Assembly (NCBI RefSeq): GCF_000002995.4
Contig: NW_025062477.1
Coordinates: forward strand, 9,024,649-9,088,648
DNA from: Brugia malayi
Taxonomy: Eukaryota; Nematoda; Chromadorea; Rhabditida; Onchocercidae
Direction of reading: 5' to 3'
DNA length: 64,000 nt
Under the pieces are notes generated by a model that saw only the letters and a list, made by a program, of their open reading frames with translations, was not told the DNA's origin and did no database searches. A program made the position numbers and the translations under genes. Numbering within the stretch: the stretch's first letter is position 1; every line of letters begins with the position of its first letter. Below, piece by piece: positions 51,663-63,987 of the stretch.

Positions 51663-54600
51663 ATGAATGTTGAGGTGACAAGTCTACAAACCAATGTGGA
51701 TAATCTGTGGCATTGTTTACATGCCTTATTAAAACGTATTGAGCAGCTAGAAGGTATCGCCAATTCGAATACAGAACATAAATCTTCTATCAATAATATC
51801 TCAAAAAGAATCAATGGTATCACTGATGATTTAATGTCAATCAACATCAAAGAGAGACATAATGAGGATCCAGATGTGAAGGTTAGCTTTCTCTTGGAAA
51901 TTTCCAAAAATTATTTTCTCTATGTTCTTCTATCAAAAAAAGCAGCACGAAATCTCCTCGTAAAAACTTTGCAAATATTGATCAGTTTTTGTCAAAGTTC
52001 ATTAAATGGGTGAAATTGTCCTGTGCCATTATGACAGACGATTATATTGTTTGATTTACTTTTTAGCGAAGATTTAGTAATAGAATCTTGTTAAAATTTG
52101 ACAAAAATCACACATCTCTATTTTGTATTGAGTTCAATCTTTGCTATTGCAGGATGTATCTCTCTTTTTTCCCCGAAAATCTGTTTTTTTTTTTTCTTTA
52201 ATTCCAAGAACGTTTCATTACCATAAATATACTAAATATTCTCCGAATTCTGTCCCATGAATGTTCTAGGCATCAAATTTTCTGTCTTGAATTATGGATC
52301 CATCATTAGAGCTACCTCTACAGCACATCATTTGTGATAGTGCATAGGCGACACTTTAAATGCAACCTGTAAGCTGCATTACATTGATAGTTAAAGAATA
52401 GTTCAAGTTGGCTAACTTTCTCCAACCGATGCAGACTGGAAAAAAGCCATACTAATACCAAGGAAGAAAAACAGATGTCTTGGGAATTTCTTTTTAAAAA
52501 CCATAAAATATTAACTTGTTTTTGGATACGGAAGTACCAAACATTAACCAGCAATCATAATGTGATAAATGAAGTGACTGAAGAAACCTGCATGAATTGC
52601 AGAATCTATTTATCCAGCACTGAAGGGAAGAAATTCGGAAGAGTATGTGTAACTTTGTCAGAAAATCGCAGATGGATTTTCTTGAGCGAAAGCCACTTAT
52701 AAATTTAAAAGTTCGATTTTGTTTAGGAAATGAAATGTTTTTTATCATTTTCAGAACAAATGAATCATTTAGTCATTTTGTGGCAAAATTAATTGTTATC
52801 TAAACCGATGAATTACTGATTCTTCCGAATCTATCGATTGTATTTCTATCATTGATTTCTTGCAGAATACAGCGATATTTCATTTCAGAAAAGTGCAATG
52901 TTAATCGATTTCAGTGACATTCAGGCTGTGTTGTTTTTTAATCAAATAGGACAGGCATTTCATTAAAGATATCAGTTTTGTGAATCAACTTGAATACTTG
53001 AAGGACGACACTAACCGTTTGTAAAAAATATAAGAAATAGATGAATGGAATGGCGAAATGTATCCTAACATGGCCAGAACATTTCTGTTTGGCTCATTGT
53101 TTATTTCAGTCTCAACAGAAAACATTTCTCAAATTAACTAACTTTTTTTACAGAAACAATTTTCACAACACAGTATTCAAAATTTTTTCATTCTTCTACT
53201 TAAGAACGGCATTATTTATCCAATTCGTTTTTTATTTCAAATTGGAATATAAAGACTTCCATCACTTCATATTTATTCAGGCACTAATTGAAAAATAAAA
53301 TCAGGAAGTAAAATTTGAAAATTTTGTCGAAATTGAACTTCGAAAATCTATAATATAAATCTTTAATACGTAATTTATTCAAAATTTAGGTAGTTTGTAA
53401 AGAAACGTTGACAGAAGATCCGAAAACGGGTATTAAGAAGCGTACAATGGTAACAGAAAGAGTAGTTACAACCAAAGCATTCCACGTCATACCGATCAAT
53501 GATGATTTTGATCAGTCAGTGACGACGATTAATGAAATCGCAGAACTTCATGCTGACAAATCAAAAATGTTTAATACAACGAAATTAACTTGGAAAGATA
53601 CTGAAATATCATCTGCTTTATCATCTGAAATGTCAATCCCGATGACTACGAGAATCATAGAACTTAGTCAAAATCCATTCCATGAAATTGACTACGATCG
53701 AGTTGCCAATCTGATCATTATTACCCGAGTGAAGCCTGACTCTGTCTCTAAAGTATTCTTTTATTAATATCGGTTCCATGTACCTGTTAAATAATGTGGT
53801 TTAGCTTAGTGATGTTAGCAATTTTTTTATGAAGAATAATGATAGAATACTGGATAAAAGAGTATGTCTTCTGCAGTTATCACTCTAAATAATTCAAGCT
53901 TATAAGCTAGAATTACAGATATATAAGAGTTTGACATTAAGTTGAAATCGTTCAAAGCTAGTGCAAGAAGTTACATCAAATTTGTTTTAATTCAATATCG
54001 ATCCCTAAACTATCAATATATTTTGACATCATTTCTTGAATGCAGTTGTAATAATTAATACTTATTGAAATTTGATAGGAAATTCGTGCGGGTGATGCAA
54101 TCGTTGAAATCAATGGAGTGCCTGTCACCAAAATCAAGAAGTTAACGAAGTTGAATGGTAGAATAATGCTAAAAATGATGCCGACACCTCTACATCAAGG
54201 GCCATCAGTAAGTGTATATTTATTTACATCTAGGAATTTAATTGCTTAGAAAAAACTAAAAGGTGTTCTTATTTCAAATTTAGATTTATTATCGTGCGAT
54301 ACTGGATTATGATGGTTCACACGATAGTCGTGTACCAGTTCATTTCAACGTTTTGAATTTGAAGAAAGGTGATGTTATCCAAGCATTCAGTAAGGATTCT
54401 AATTGGATTCAGGTTGCAGATTTGAATATTTTAATATAATGCGATTTTTTTCATTATTTATTTAAAACACTCATTATCAGTTCTGCATCTAAGCAATGAG
54501 AATTTTGTCTTTTTGAAATGAATTTCAGATTTATTTAGATATGTTCTCTCGTTTCCAGTTTGGAGCAGATCTGATATCTAGATGGATATACAAAAAAAAT

Positions 54601-56163
54601 AATATACTGTAATGAATAAGGGATAAGTCAAACTTGGCAAAATCATACGTATGATTTAGAGGCAAAGGACAAATCAATCAGATTTAAAAAAAATTTTGAA
54701 GCTTTGCAGGGACGGAAAGTGAATGATTTAAATGAAACAGGGTTGTGTCCGGTAAGTATAATCGGTGAGCAGGTCTCAATGCTTTCCCCATTCGGTCGGC
54801 GAGTTTTGGTACTATTGGGTGTTCCAGGTGTCGGACGCAGAACTCTCAAAACAATGCTTCTGAGTCATTTGCCTGAATACTTCACATCTGCCACTCCTTG
54901 TAAGCTAACTAGTTCAGCACTACCACTGTAAAGATTATTTAATTAATAAGTAAGATGCCCATGCATGTCTAATTATCTAAATTAGGGTTATTATTCTGAA
55001 GAACCTCTGTAAAGCGAGTGAGCACAGAACTTTTAAGACCAACTTCATCCTTTATAATGTGAAACTAAGTAAACAATAGCATTGGCGCTTTTGTAGCAGA
55101 CAGCTGTACAACTTTTTCCTAATAATTTTTACTACTACTAACATTACAATGAGCTTTGCTTAGAAATCCTTTAGATACTTCACGAGTTCCAAAACCTAAC
55201 GAGTTGGAAGGTCGTGAATATTATTTCCGAACGAAAGAAGAAATGTTAGAGAGGATCCGAACTGGTGATATGATCGAATGGGGTGAACTAGATGAACAAC
55301 TTTATGGCACTAGGTCTCTACATCTTCCTTTTTCTTACACCCATTTATTTCAGCAAATTTTATGGAAAGCAACAGAAAAGGATGAGATAATATTTCCGGA
55401 CAGATTCATTAGGTGTTTCAGAACTGAAACTTTCCTATAGTTTCTTTGGTTCTACTGCTCAAATCACGTTGCAGTTTGGAGACAGTACGTAGTTGTATTC
55501 GAAGCGGACGGGTTTGTTTGTTGGATTGTGGGCCACAAGCTTTGCAACATTTATACAATGCCGAATTTATGCCACTTGTTGTATTGATCGCTCCTCCGGA
55601 AACTGACGACTTTCGAGAAATAAATAAGCTTCGACTACAACCTTACACTGAAGAGCAGATGGAAGCTTATATTCGGGAAAATAAGAGACTGATGGAGAGC
55701 AGTTATGCCAAAATGTTTGATATTGTTTTGGTGAACAAAAACTTGGACACCACTTTCAAAAGGTCCTTCCTTACTTGTTTACTGTGCTATTGTTACGCAG
55801 CCCAAAGTTTCTTTTACAACACGTTCTTAAAATGATGTTGCAGTCTGAAAACAGTACGAAGTCCTATAGTTTGGGTGTGATTGAGATACCATTTCGGTTC
55901 AGAGACCATTCAATATATTCTCTTTGACCTGGTTTTGTATGGTAGGACACTTTGAATTATTGAAATCTATCTGGACTAAAAACTGAATGAAAGGATGTGA
56001 GAAGCAAAGAATGGGAATTCTGTTCTTATTCAGGTTATTCCTAAATTTTACAGTTAAGGAATATTGGAAACTTATGAAATATAATTTTAGGCTTATGGAG
56101 ATTTTGAATGAATTAAGAAATGAAGTGCAATGGGTACCAGAGACTTGGCTGCGTCGGAAATAG
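51663..56163 (+). CDS. MAGUK scaffold, p55/MPP family (PDZ-SH3-GK)
   Basis: Membrane-associated scaffold of junctions or synapses. Eight exons: 51663-51881, 53390-53752, 54079-54207, 54284-54412, 54710-54899, 55154-55313, 55475-55762, 56091-56163. All phases agree, giving 516 residues. Residues 1-73 are probably coiled coil. Residues 74-170 are a Thr-rich linker I do not recognise. A short PDZ (about 172-233) has AGDAIVEINGVPV but appears to lack part of helix B. SH3 starts IYYRAILDYDG (238), with NWIQGR in place of the usual WWQ. The guanylate-kinase-like domain runs from about 310: GVPGVGRR in place of a catalytic P-loop, EFMPLVVLIAPPE, and ending EVQWVPETW. The GK fold in MAGUKs binds phosphopeptides and is not enzymatic. 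The exon 6 acceptor (after CAATGAG) is weak but gives the family's residue spacing. The exact MPP subgroup is unresolved. Confidence 0.88.
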
Positions 56164-58594
56164 TTTTTTTTTTGAATTGAATTTAATCTCCTTTTCGCTT
56201 CTACGTATCACTTTAAAAATTAAGGAGTGAAGTTTTCAGTGAATTTTCTGATTTTTGGAATGTGTCGTGCAGTACAAATTACACCAATTTCTAATTCGTG
56301 AGATGTGCATTAATATATTTTGAATCGGCAAAATATTTATATTTTTTTCAAAAGATAATGAACTTCTTTAAATTAGATCATCTGCTGCTATGATTAGTTG
56401 CTTTATTTTGCCTCTTTCTTCTCCCTTAATATTTTGATTTATTCGTAGTTCTGTTAACATATCGTCGTTCAACTATTTCTATCTCATGTATATCAGTTCC
56501 TAACTGAAATTACTTCTCTATAGACGAAGGAGGAATGAGTGGAAAATTAATATGAATGATTTACCATTAACTTTGTTTTATAAAAATTGTTGGCTGAACT
56601 TTGATCTGTGGGAAATTTTCATGCTTTTCCAACCTTTTCCTTGTGAGATGTTTTTGGATTAAGGTTGAAGACACAGTATACCATTCAATTTTTAAAACTA
56701 AAGTCGAAGTCACGACTACAGAAATCCAGATATTTTTTTCTCTCTCGATACCTTACAAAGAAGCTAAGAAAGATTATTAAAAATTTGGGGAAGAAATTCT
56801 TCTTCTGTGTTACGTTTATTCAGTTACTTTGATCTCAGCAATACGCTCCATAAGAAATGCGACAATCAAAATGCGGTTTAAGTAATATTTGTGTGTTGTT
56901 CATTCGCTATTTTTGCAATAACAAAGTGTAGTTTAGATGATCGAGTTGACGTTGAGTCACTGCGTAGCTGCTCATCGTAAAGATGAACACGACGTTTAGC
57001 TATTTATAGATCGTAATCCTGAAGATGGCTGTTACAAATATTACTGGAAAGTACCACGCTTATAATCATCGATTTGAAAAAAATGAAGTACTGAGAAGGT
57101 TATGCAATATTTCCGCTCCAAACGTTTTGCAGTTACCCAACAAGTAGTACCGCCTAACATAGATTTTTAGTACACATCAATTAGCGGCTATAAATATCCT
57201 ATGGAAGGCCTTATTAGTTCATAATTCTTGCTATCTAGGACATTCTCTATAGAGTCATAGAGCCATACTTATCATCGAAATGTGGTCAACCAATAGATTC
57301 CCGCATATAAGAACCCCTTACTCGATGCTTATAAAATTATAATGTAACGTTTTATTCCGGTGTACCATGTACCCTCGGCAGAAATAACACCACGTATATT
57401 CACGTGAATACTGCTTCATCCTTGAATACTGAGTTGCTTGAAATACCTGAGTTTTGGATTATAGGTTACATGGTAACATTACGAGAGTGAAGAAGCGAAA
57501 AATTATAGGTTACATGGTAACATTACGAGAGTGAAGAAGCGAAACTCGTTAGAAATACATGAAAGGACACCGTTGAAAGGAATCTTCGGAACACAGAAGA
57601 GGAGAATGTGGAAGTTTTATTACAATCTTACTTTCCAAGAATAAAAATGGTGCTAGATTACGGTTTTTAAAGTTCTAAAACACTAAGAAAACATCTTGAC
57701 GAATGCCACTTCTTGTATATTTAAAATATAAACAAGCATATCACAAATGTCCAGAAATACGCTCGCAAAAATAAATATTGCCCTTGAATTTCAAATAGTG
57801 TCACCTTGACAGCTTAAAGCAATATCCCGCATTAAAAAGTCAATAATTTTTAGAAATTCCTCACTTTTATAAATTTAGTAAGAAGACTCAGAAATAACGA
57901 AACTTTTGTTTAAGGCAAGTCAGGGAGAACAAAAAATAACAATACTTTTGGAAATGCCATCATATTCGCACTGAACAAAAGAGAGAGAAGAAAATTAAAA
58001 GCTCATATCTTTTAACGTGTATTAAGTGCTGGCATGTAACAGCATCAAATAAAAACATGCCATTTCAGTGATAAATTTAAGGCGCAAAAAAAAAGGTACC
58101 GGATATGTAATGAAAACACGCATTAAGGGAATAAGTAATGTAATATTATATGATAAAGATTGTTTACTTAGAACATGAAAAACTAGTGTTGATGTATTGG
58201 TAATTTTTTTGCTTGTTCAGTGTTAGGACGAAATCCTTTAAAAAAAAGATTTAGGGCCTTCTAATATCTGTAATCAAATATGTAAAGAAATAATCGACAA
58301 AAAAAAAAAATCAAAAAAAATCTGTTAGCTCGATGAAAATCGTATACGAGAATAATACCGAGAAACTAGTAAGCTGTAATAGTATATCGCTACTAATATT
58401 AGATTTTAATTAGATAATAATTAGAATTTAAGTCTATTTTTATGTCCACAACACTCCTAAAATTGCAAAAATCTCGAGATCTTTCAGGAATTTACAACAC
58501 GAGTTCAAATAACAAACTCCTTCCAGATCATGAAATCAGTAAACAATAGCACAATCAAGGGAAAAAGATTTGTAGCAAAAGGACCCGAATAAAT
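56164..58594. other. Convergent intergenic region, MAGUK and lst-2
   Basis: This holds the 3' flanks of two converging genes. It contains the 44-base tandem duplication at 57458 and otherwise AT-rich sequence without supported genes. Confidence 0.6.
57458..57544. repeat. 44-base tandem duplication
   Basis: A unit beginning ATTATAGGTTACATGGTAAC is present twice in direct succession, at 57458-57501 and 57502-57544, with no difference seen. The unit contains the small inverted repeat GTTAC-ATG-GTAAC. Confidence 0.9.
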
Positions 58595-61500
58595 TTATAT
58601 AGTGGTAGCTGTTGTTGCTGTGGGTGACTCGTTACTTTGCGACCCGTCTTGGCTTCTTTCATGGTCAACCTGATTCAGCACTAAAATGAGCAAATAATGA
58701 ATTGAATATATGAATAAACAGATACAACAGATGAAAAATGTCTGGATCCGCAGCTTAACTGCAATTAGATGTTAACTGCAATAACAACAATATCACATTA
58801 AAAAAGATGATACTATAACAGATCAGTGAGAAATGAAGTGATATTAATTTTGACAAGAAGGCGTACCGGGATAAAACTTTTATCTTACAGCTTAATTATT
58901 AATCGGCATACAGTTTAAATTTTTTTTTCAAAAAAATATATATCAAAAATAGTTTTTCAAAAAGGAACAAAAGTGTACAATTTAACGACCAATGAAGGAT
59001 AAAACAGAAAAAAATGAAAAGCTATACCAACTGCAGTAGAAGTAACAGCGCTATTAAATGCAATAACTGAATGGTTTTGTGACGAGTTTGATTGACCTGT
59101 ACAAGGCGAAAATGGATTAATTTTGTACAGAAAGCACAAATTACATACACGAACCTGAAATGTAGATATATATGGAAACATTTCTTATAAAAATTCTAAA
59201 TTATAATAGCATTTAAACTAAAGAAAAACGGTATATTACATGAAAAATAGGATTACGAATAATTAAAATATAATCCCATCTCGTATATAAAAGATGATTT
59301 CCTACTCCTATTTTGACAGCATTAGCAATAATATAATAACAAACAAGATAATCACAACAAGAAATAAAAACAACAGCTTAAATTGGGATAGTTTTTTGCA
59401 AAAAGGAACAGAAGTGTACAATTTAACGAGCAATAATAAAAAAAATAATAAAAGAGAATGAAAAATAATGCTTCTATAAATATAAAGGAATTATTACTTT
59501 TCTATCGTAACCCAATTCGGGAAGCGGTAAGGAGTTGGCAGAACAACGTGAGCAAAAGATTCTCCCGCAATTGCGGCAATGATGACGACGTCGGACCAGT
59601 GTAAATTGCGCACTACAAGCAGTGCACTGTTCGCAGTCACTATCTGGTACCCAACGAACACCTACAGAAAAAGATCTTAAAAGATCAATTTTGGTTTTCA
59701 TCTCATGTAAATGTTACACTTGAAGACCATATAAAAAGAAAACAAAAACTAACCTATAAGGGAAGGTAGAGGAAGTGCTTCCTGAACTTCCAGACCCATT
59801 TCCTCCTCATTCTCTGGATTTGGCGCTGTTTTTCCGGATATCTGAAACACAGATACAATACATATGCCTACTACAGGTACCCAACCAACACCAGTGAATG
59901 AATGAATGAGGAAAAGTTTTCAAAGATCTGCTTATCTTCTAAAACAATTTGCGAACCAGCGAATGATGAGTAAAACCACCCTTTTCCAATAAATTTTTTG
60001 ATGAAATTTCGAGACATCAAGAAAGTAAATCCGCATGACATATGACACATTTGATAATGAAAAAAGTAGTTGGGAGGACAGATAAATTCAAACAAGAATA
60101 AAAACAAGCCTCAAAGACTGGCACAACATCGTTCGGCTGCAAAATCATCTTTAGCACACGTCGTAAATCAGTGGGGTAATTTGTTTGCAACTGATCAGCA
60201 ACGCCGCATATGCAAACAAATAAACGATGTATCAGATCGGCAGAAGAACGGAATCGGGCACGCAAGCGATGAGGGTCAGGCGGATGAGTCATACTGTTAA
60301 GAATTTCATTTTTTTTTTAAATCATTGAAGAAATCAATTATACTACCACTTATTATAGAAATCCATCAAAAACACTCAAGTTCTTACAACTGTTTCTCAG
60401 TCAAACACAGGATCGTCTTTTTAAATTCTTGATCAAGCAATAACCTAGATCATAACACTCTAACTTACATCAGAAGGTCTAATTTCGAAGAATTCTCAAT
60501 ACTGCTACTTTCACTACTGTCTTTGAGACGGATTGGCGATAATATCTTATATGCAAATGTATTTGTGTGACATACGGAACCGGAAGCGCTGGATACGTCA
60601 CAGTCACCACCATCTGAGGAATTTGAGCTCGAAGAGCCATTCGGTCTACAAAAAAAAACAAAGACAAAGCTAATCAATTTCTATTTGAAGCTTAATAAGA
60701 AAAACTATAGAAATAACGATGATATCACTAAAGTGGCGTCACAATTCAGTGAGTTAACGTTGTGTAAAACATGGAGGTCGGCTAGTTAAAATGATCAAAA
60801 TGTACGTGGACATGGAGAACGACGAATAAAAGTGATAAGAAATAACAAAAAAAATCTTCAAAATAAACTAGTGAAAACAATTGCCAAAAGAAATGAATAG
60901 CGAAAATACATAAATCTAAAAAAATACAAATAAGAATTACAATGAAATTAAAGAAAAAATGTTTTTTCCAAAACTTTTTCTAAAATAATTTATTAGCTTG
61001 GTAAAATAGAAAACGAACTTAATTTTTTAAAGGATTCATTATTCCAGCTACATTTACTTGTTTATTATTTATTTAATCATTTTCCGCTGACCCATTTCTA
61101 TTAACACATATGCAAAACGATAAGCTTGATGCAAGTAATTGATATATTCATTCCTTATCATGAACAGATCAATAATTAACGAACAAACAGAGCACCGAAA
61201 GCATCAAATTACTAAGAATCTCATTCTCTTCACAATACACTAAATTACAGTGTGCTATGGTTAAGATGATTTCATTGCAAATCACCAAGTATACACTAGT
61301 ATTTTATTTCCCTCTACACCAGTCTTTTAAATTCCTTTTAGCAAAGTAAAAACTTCGTTATCCTTTTCTAATAATTAATAATTAAATTCTTACTGTAAAT
61401 TCTGCGCTTCTAAAATCCTTCCAGTTCCTTTTCCAGTAGTTTTCAAGTGAAAATTTGCTACAGTCAGTGTTTCCACGATACTATCTTCACCTGGAAGAGC

Positions 61501-63651
61501 TAAATAAAAGGAACAGCTTTAATAGTTTGAGTGAACTATGAAAAAAAAAAAAAAAAAAAGTGAAAAAAGTGAAAAAAAAAAAAAAAAAAAGTGAAAAAAA
61601 GTATCAATGGTCTGCCAGTACACGTCGAAGGTAGATAATTAGAACATTCATATTGAATCTGTGCATATCTTCCCGAAAAATTAAGGTAGTAAATAGTGTT
61701 TGAACGTACCAAATTTAACTTGTGTCTCACCGGTACATAGAGCTTTCTCGACACGACGTAATTCATGCAAGTTCAAAATACGCAATAGGTCACGGATTTT
61801 CACCAACAGACTATGAAATGAGCGAAACATATTGGATAATGTTTCAGGATTCGCATCCACATTCAGTGCCCCTTCCGGAAAATACAAAAGACCGCTGCAA
61901 ACCAATTTCTTTAAACAATTCTCAGATGAATTTAAGATAACATTAGCACTCTATAAAGGATCCATTAGTTAACTGGTCTTTTCAATCTGATAGAAAAAGA
62001 AAACGGAAATTAAAAAGCAGAACATACCAAACAATGGCTAAACGTGGGACAGCAATCATCACAATAGGATCACAATCATCGATCTGATCCTGCGTTAGAT
62101 AATCTAATCTAACAGCTCTGCAAGCAATATAAATGAAGTAATACTTATTTCATTTGCATCATGACTGGGATTTTAAAAAGTGCAAAGATACCTCGAAACC
62201 TCAAGAACTGAAGTTTTGTAAACTGAATGGTCATGTCATATATAAACATTTGTAAATGAGGTTATGAGCAGAAACAAACCTATCTAATGCTTCCGAAAAT
62301 AAAACAGCAATATCCAGCTGACAATCGTATTCTCTCACACTCTTCACTGGAACCATTGCACTTACATAACTGAAATACTCCTGCAGACTGATTATTTGAA
62401 GCTGTTAACTGAATCAACGTTACAAGAATTCGACAAATTAACAAATATTTTATAAACTTGACCAAAAAATAGATTCTTGAAACGAGAATGATGATAAATT
62501 CTACATCAGTCTAATTTCTTAGAATACAAGATATCTCGCAAAACATTTATGGCAACAAAACATGAAAGCATCTATGTATTATTCATGTCGTGCAAGAAAA
62601 CTTTTCTCTTGGAAAAAAAAAAGAAAAAAAAAACATTTTAAAATACATTTCTGAGATGCCCATCTTCCACAATAGGAAAAATATATTTTAAAAATATCCA
62701 CTTCCCATAATGTAGCTAGTGCTTTTATGTTTTGTCGCTACTAACTTCATTCACTAACTTTAATTCAAATTCCGCAAAAAGATGGTCGAAATGCTTTAAA
62801 CTTCTCTTCACTTTATCGCTATAATGTGTTGGATCTCTAAGAGACTGATCTTTCAGCAAATCGCGCAAAGTGTCCAAATGTTTCGTTAATGCACGAGCCA
62901 TTGGTCTTATGGCTTCTGATTCCACTTCATGATCAATTATGTTTGATCCTGCCGTAAGACACTGAAATGAAACGTCTATTAGTGTCACTTTCAGTAGCAT
63001 CTAATCTAGTATTCATATATTTACCAAGTGAATACATTACAATATCAAAAACCAAAAAAGAATCAAAAAATATGGATCATAAGCTACTGAGAAAGTACAA
63101 CCAAACACAGGTATAACATTTGCCTCAGCGCCAAACCAGAGCTGTCCGGGTAAATTGTCATGCATAATTTCTTCCGGAAACTTTACGCGATAATCACGAC
63201 AGGCACGATCTGATTCACGTGGAAATACTTGCTGTATCATTTCTGCTGTAACAATGCAAAAGTGAATATCTTTCGAAAATAGTCTCTGATCTTAAACTAG
63301 TAACTTTAATATCTCAATGTGATCCAATCAGTTTTAGAACAGAAACATCTTTTCTAAAGATTCACGTGGAAATACTTGCTGAATAAATGAAAAATGCTTA
63401 ACATAATGCCCCTGACTTTGATTACTTAGTAGAGTGTTTAAAGACGAAAACAACGACAAACTAACAAATTATATGCAACAGACGATCCTGGGCTTGCCTC
63501 AATTTGTTAACTAGTTGGCTACAACGCTCTGGGTCACGACGTCCATCAAATGAATCTAATTCGTTGGCCACTGCATTCAGTGCCTCGTCTGCATAGTAAA
63601 ATTTCGCCAGTGGATTCCAGTCGTCCACACGAGGCTTGTTAACCAGCTTAC
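58595..63651 (-). CDS. lst-2: FYVE-domain protein LST-2 (ZFYVE28 orthologue)
   Basis: Negative regulator of EGF-receptor (LET-23) signalling at endosomes. Exons, in transcript order: 63651-63466, 63245-63124, 62961-62759, 62369-62280, 62117-62028, 61894-61731, 61490-61394, 60645-60469, 60293 to about 60110, 59841-59754, 59661-59498, 59154-59028, 58680-58595, about 590 residues. The N-terminal LST-2 region is highly conserved: [37 protein letters not shown] and [17 protein letters not shown] carries the lysine equivalent to human Lys87, a reported monoubiquitination site. A Ser-rich linker follows, then [20 protein letters not shown]. The C-terminal FYVE domain has [14 protein letters not shown] and VRVCNLC with all eight zinc ligands, so it should bind phosphatidylinositol 3-phosphate. 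One donor is GC and a second (60110) is uncertain. The ATG is not in this span. Confidence 0.92.
58949..59434. repeat. Intronic direct repeat, about 45 bases
   Basis: A segment containing CAAAAAGGAACA and GTGTACAATTTAACGA occurs at 58949-58994 and 59388-59434 with a few differences. One copy lies in each of two neighbouring introns of lst-2, flanking the exon at 59028-59154 that carries the last part of the FYVE domain. Confidence 0.75.
61541..61599. repeat. Poly-A / GTGAAAA simple repeat
   Basis: Long A runs interrupted by GTG, in an intron of lst-2. Confidence 0.85.
62962..63123 (-). other. Probable GC-AG intron in lst-2
   Basis: The donor is GAG|GCAAAT and the acceptor CATTTCAG. Splicing here gives LWFGAECLTAGS, as in the family (human LWFGAECLAAGS). 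The nearest GT donor (AAT|GTTATA) would insert two extra residues. Confidence 0.7.
63212..63381. repeat. Exon fragment of lst-2 duplicated in the adjacent intron
   Basis: A 23-base stretch of exon (63212-63234, encoding part of QQVFPRES on the minus strand) is repeated exactly at 63359-63381 in the intron just upstream of that exon in the transcript. Confidence 0.85.
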
Positions 63652-63926
63652 CTGAAATTGCAAATTCTACTTTGACAACTGCCATATAAAATTTCCAATA
63701 TAATCTATAATTTGGTAAAACAAATAAAACTAACGCAAGCTTTGCATAGTAGCCGATGTAATACTCCACCAAAAAATGATTACGCCTTTTTTCCACTTTT
63801 AATACTACGATGAAACTAACAATCGAACAATGAAAAGAAATGAATACACGAACAAACCAGAAAAACCAATTTCAACAATTCTGAAAAATCAGAAATGACT
63901 TATAGTCTTATATATTTCACCTTAAC

Positions 63927-63987
63927 CAATAAGTACTCTTTCAGATTTCGATTTCCTTCTACATAACACTTCTAAGCCATCATTCAT
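63927..63987 (-). CDS. lst-2: Possible first coding exon of lst-2
   Basis: ATG at 63987 opens 20 codons (MNDGLEVLCRRKSKSERVLI) and ends at a G|GTTAAG donor, leaving one base. That is exactly the phase needed by the acceptor of the exon at 63651, which begins with two bases of a codon. The frame stays open upstream to the window edge. The sequence does not closely match the N-terminus of human LST-2, so the true first exon may lie outside the window. Confidence 0.35.
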
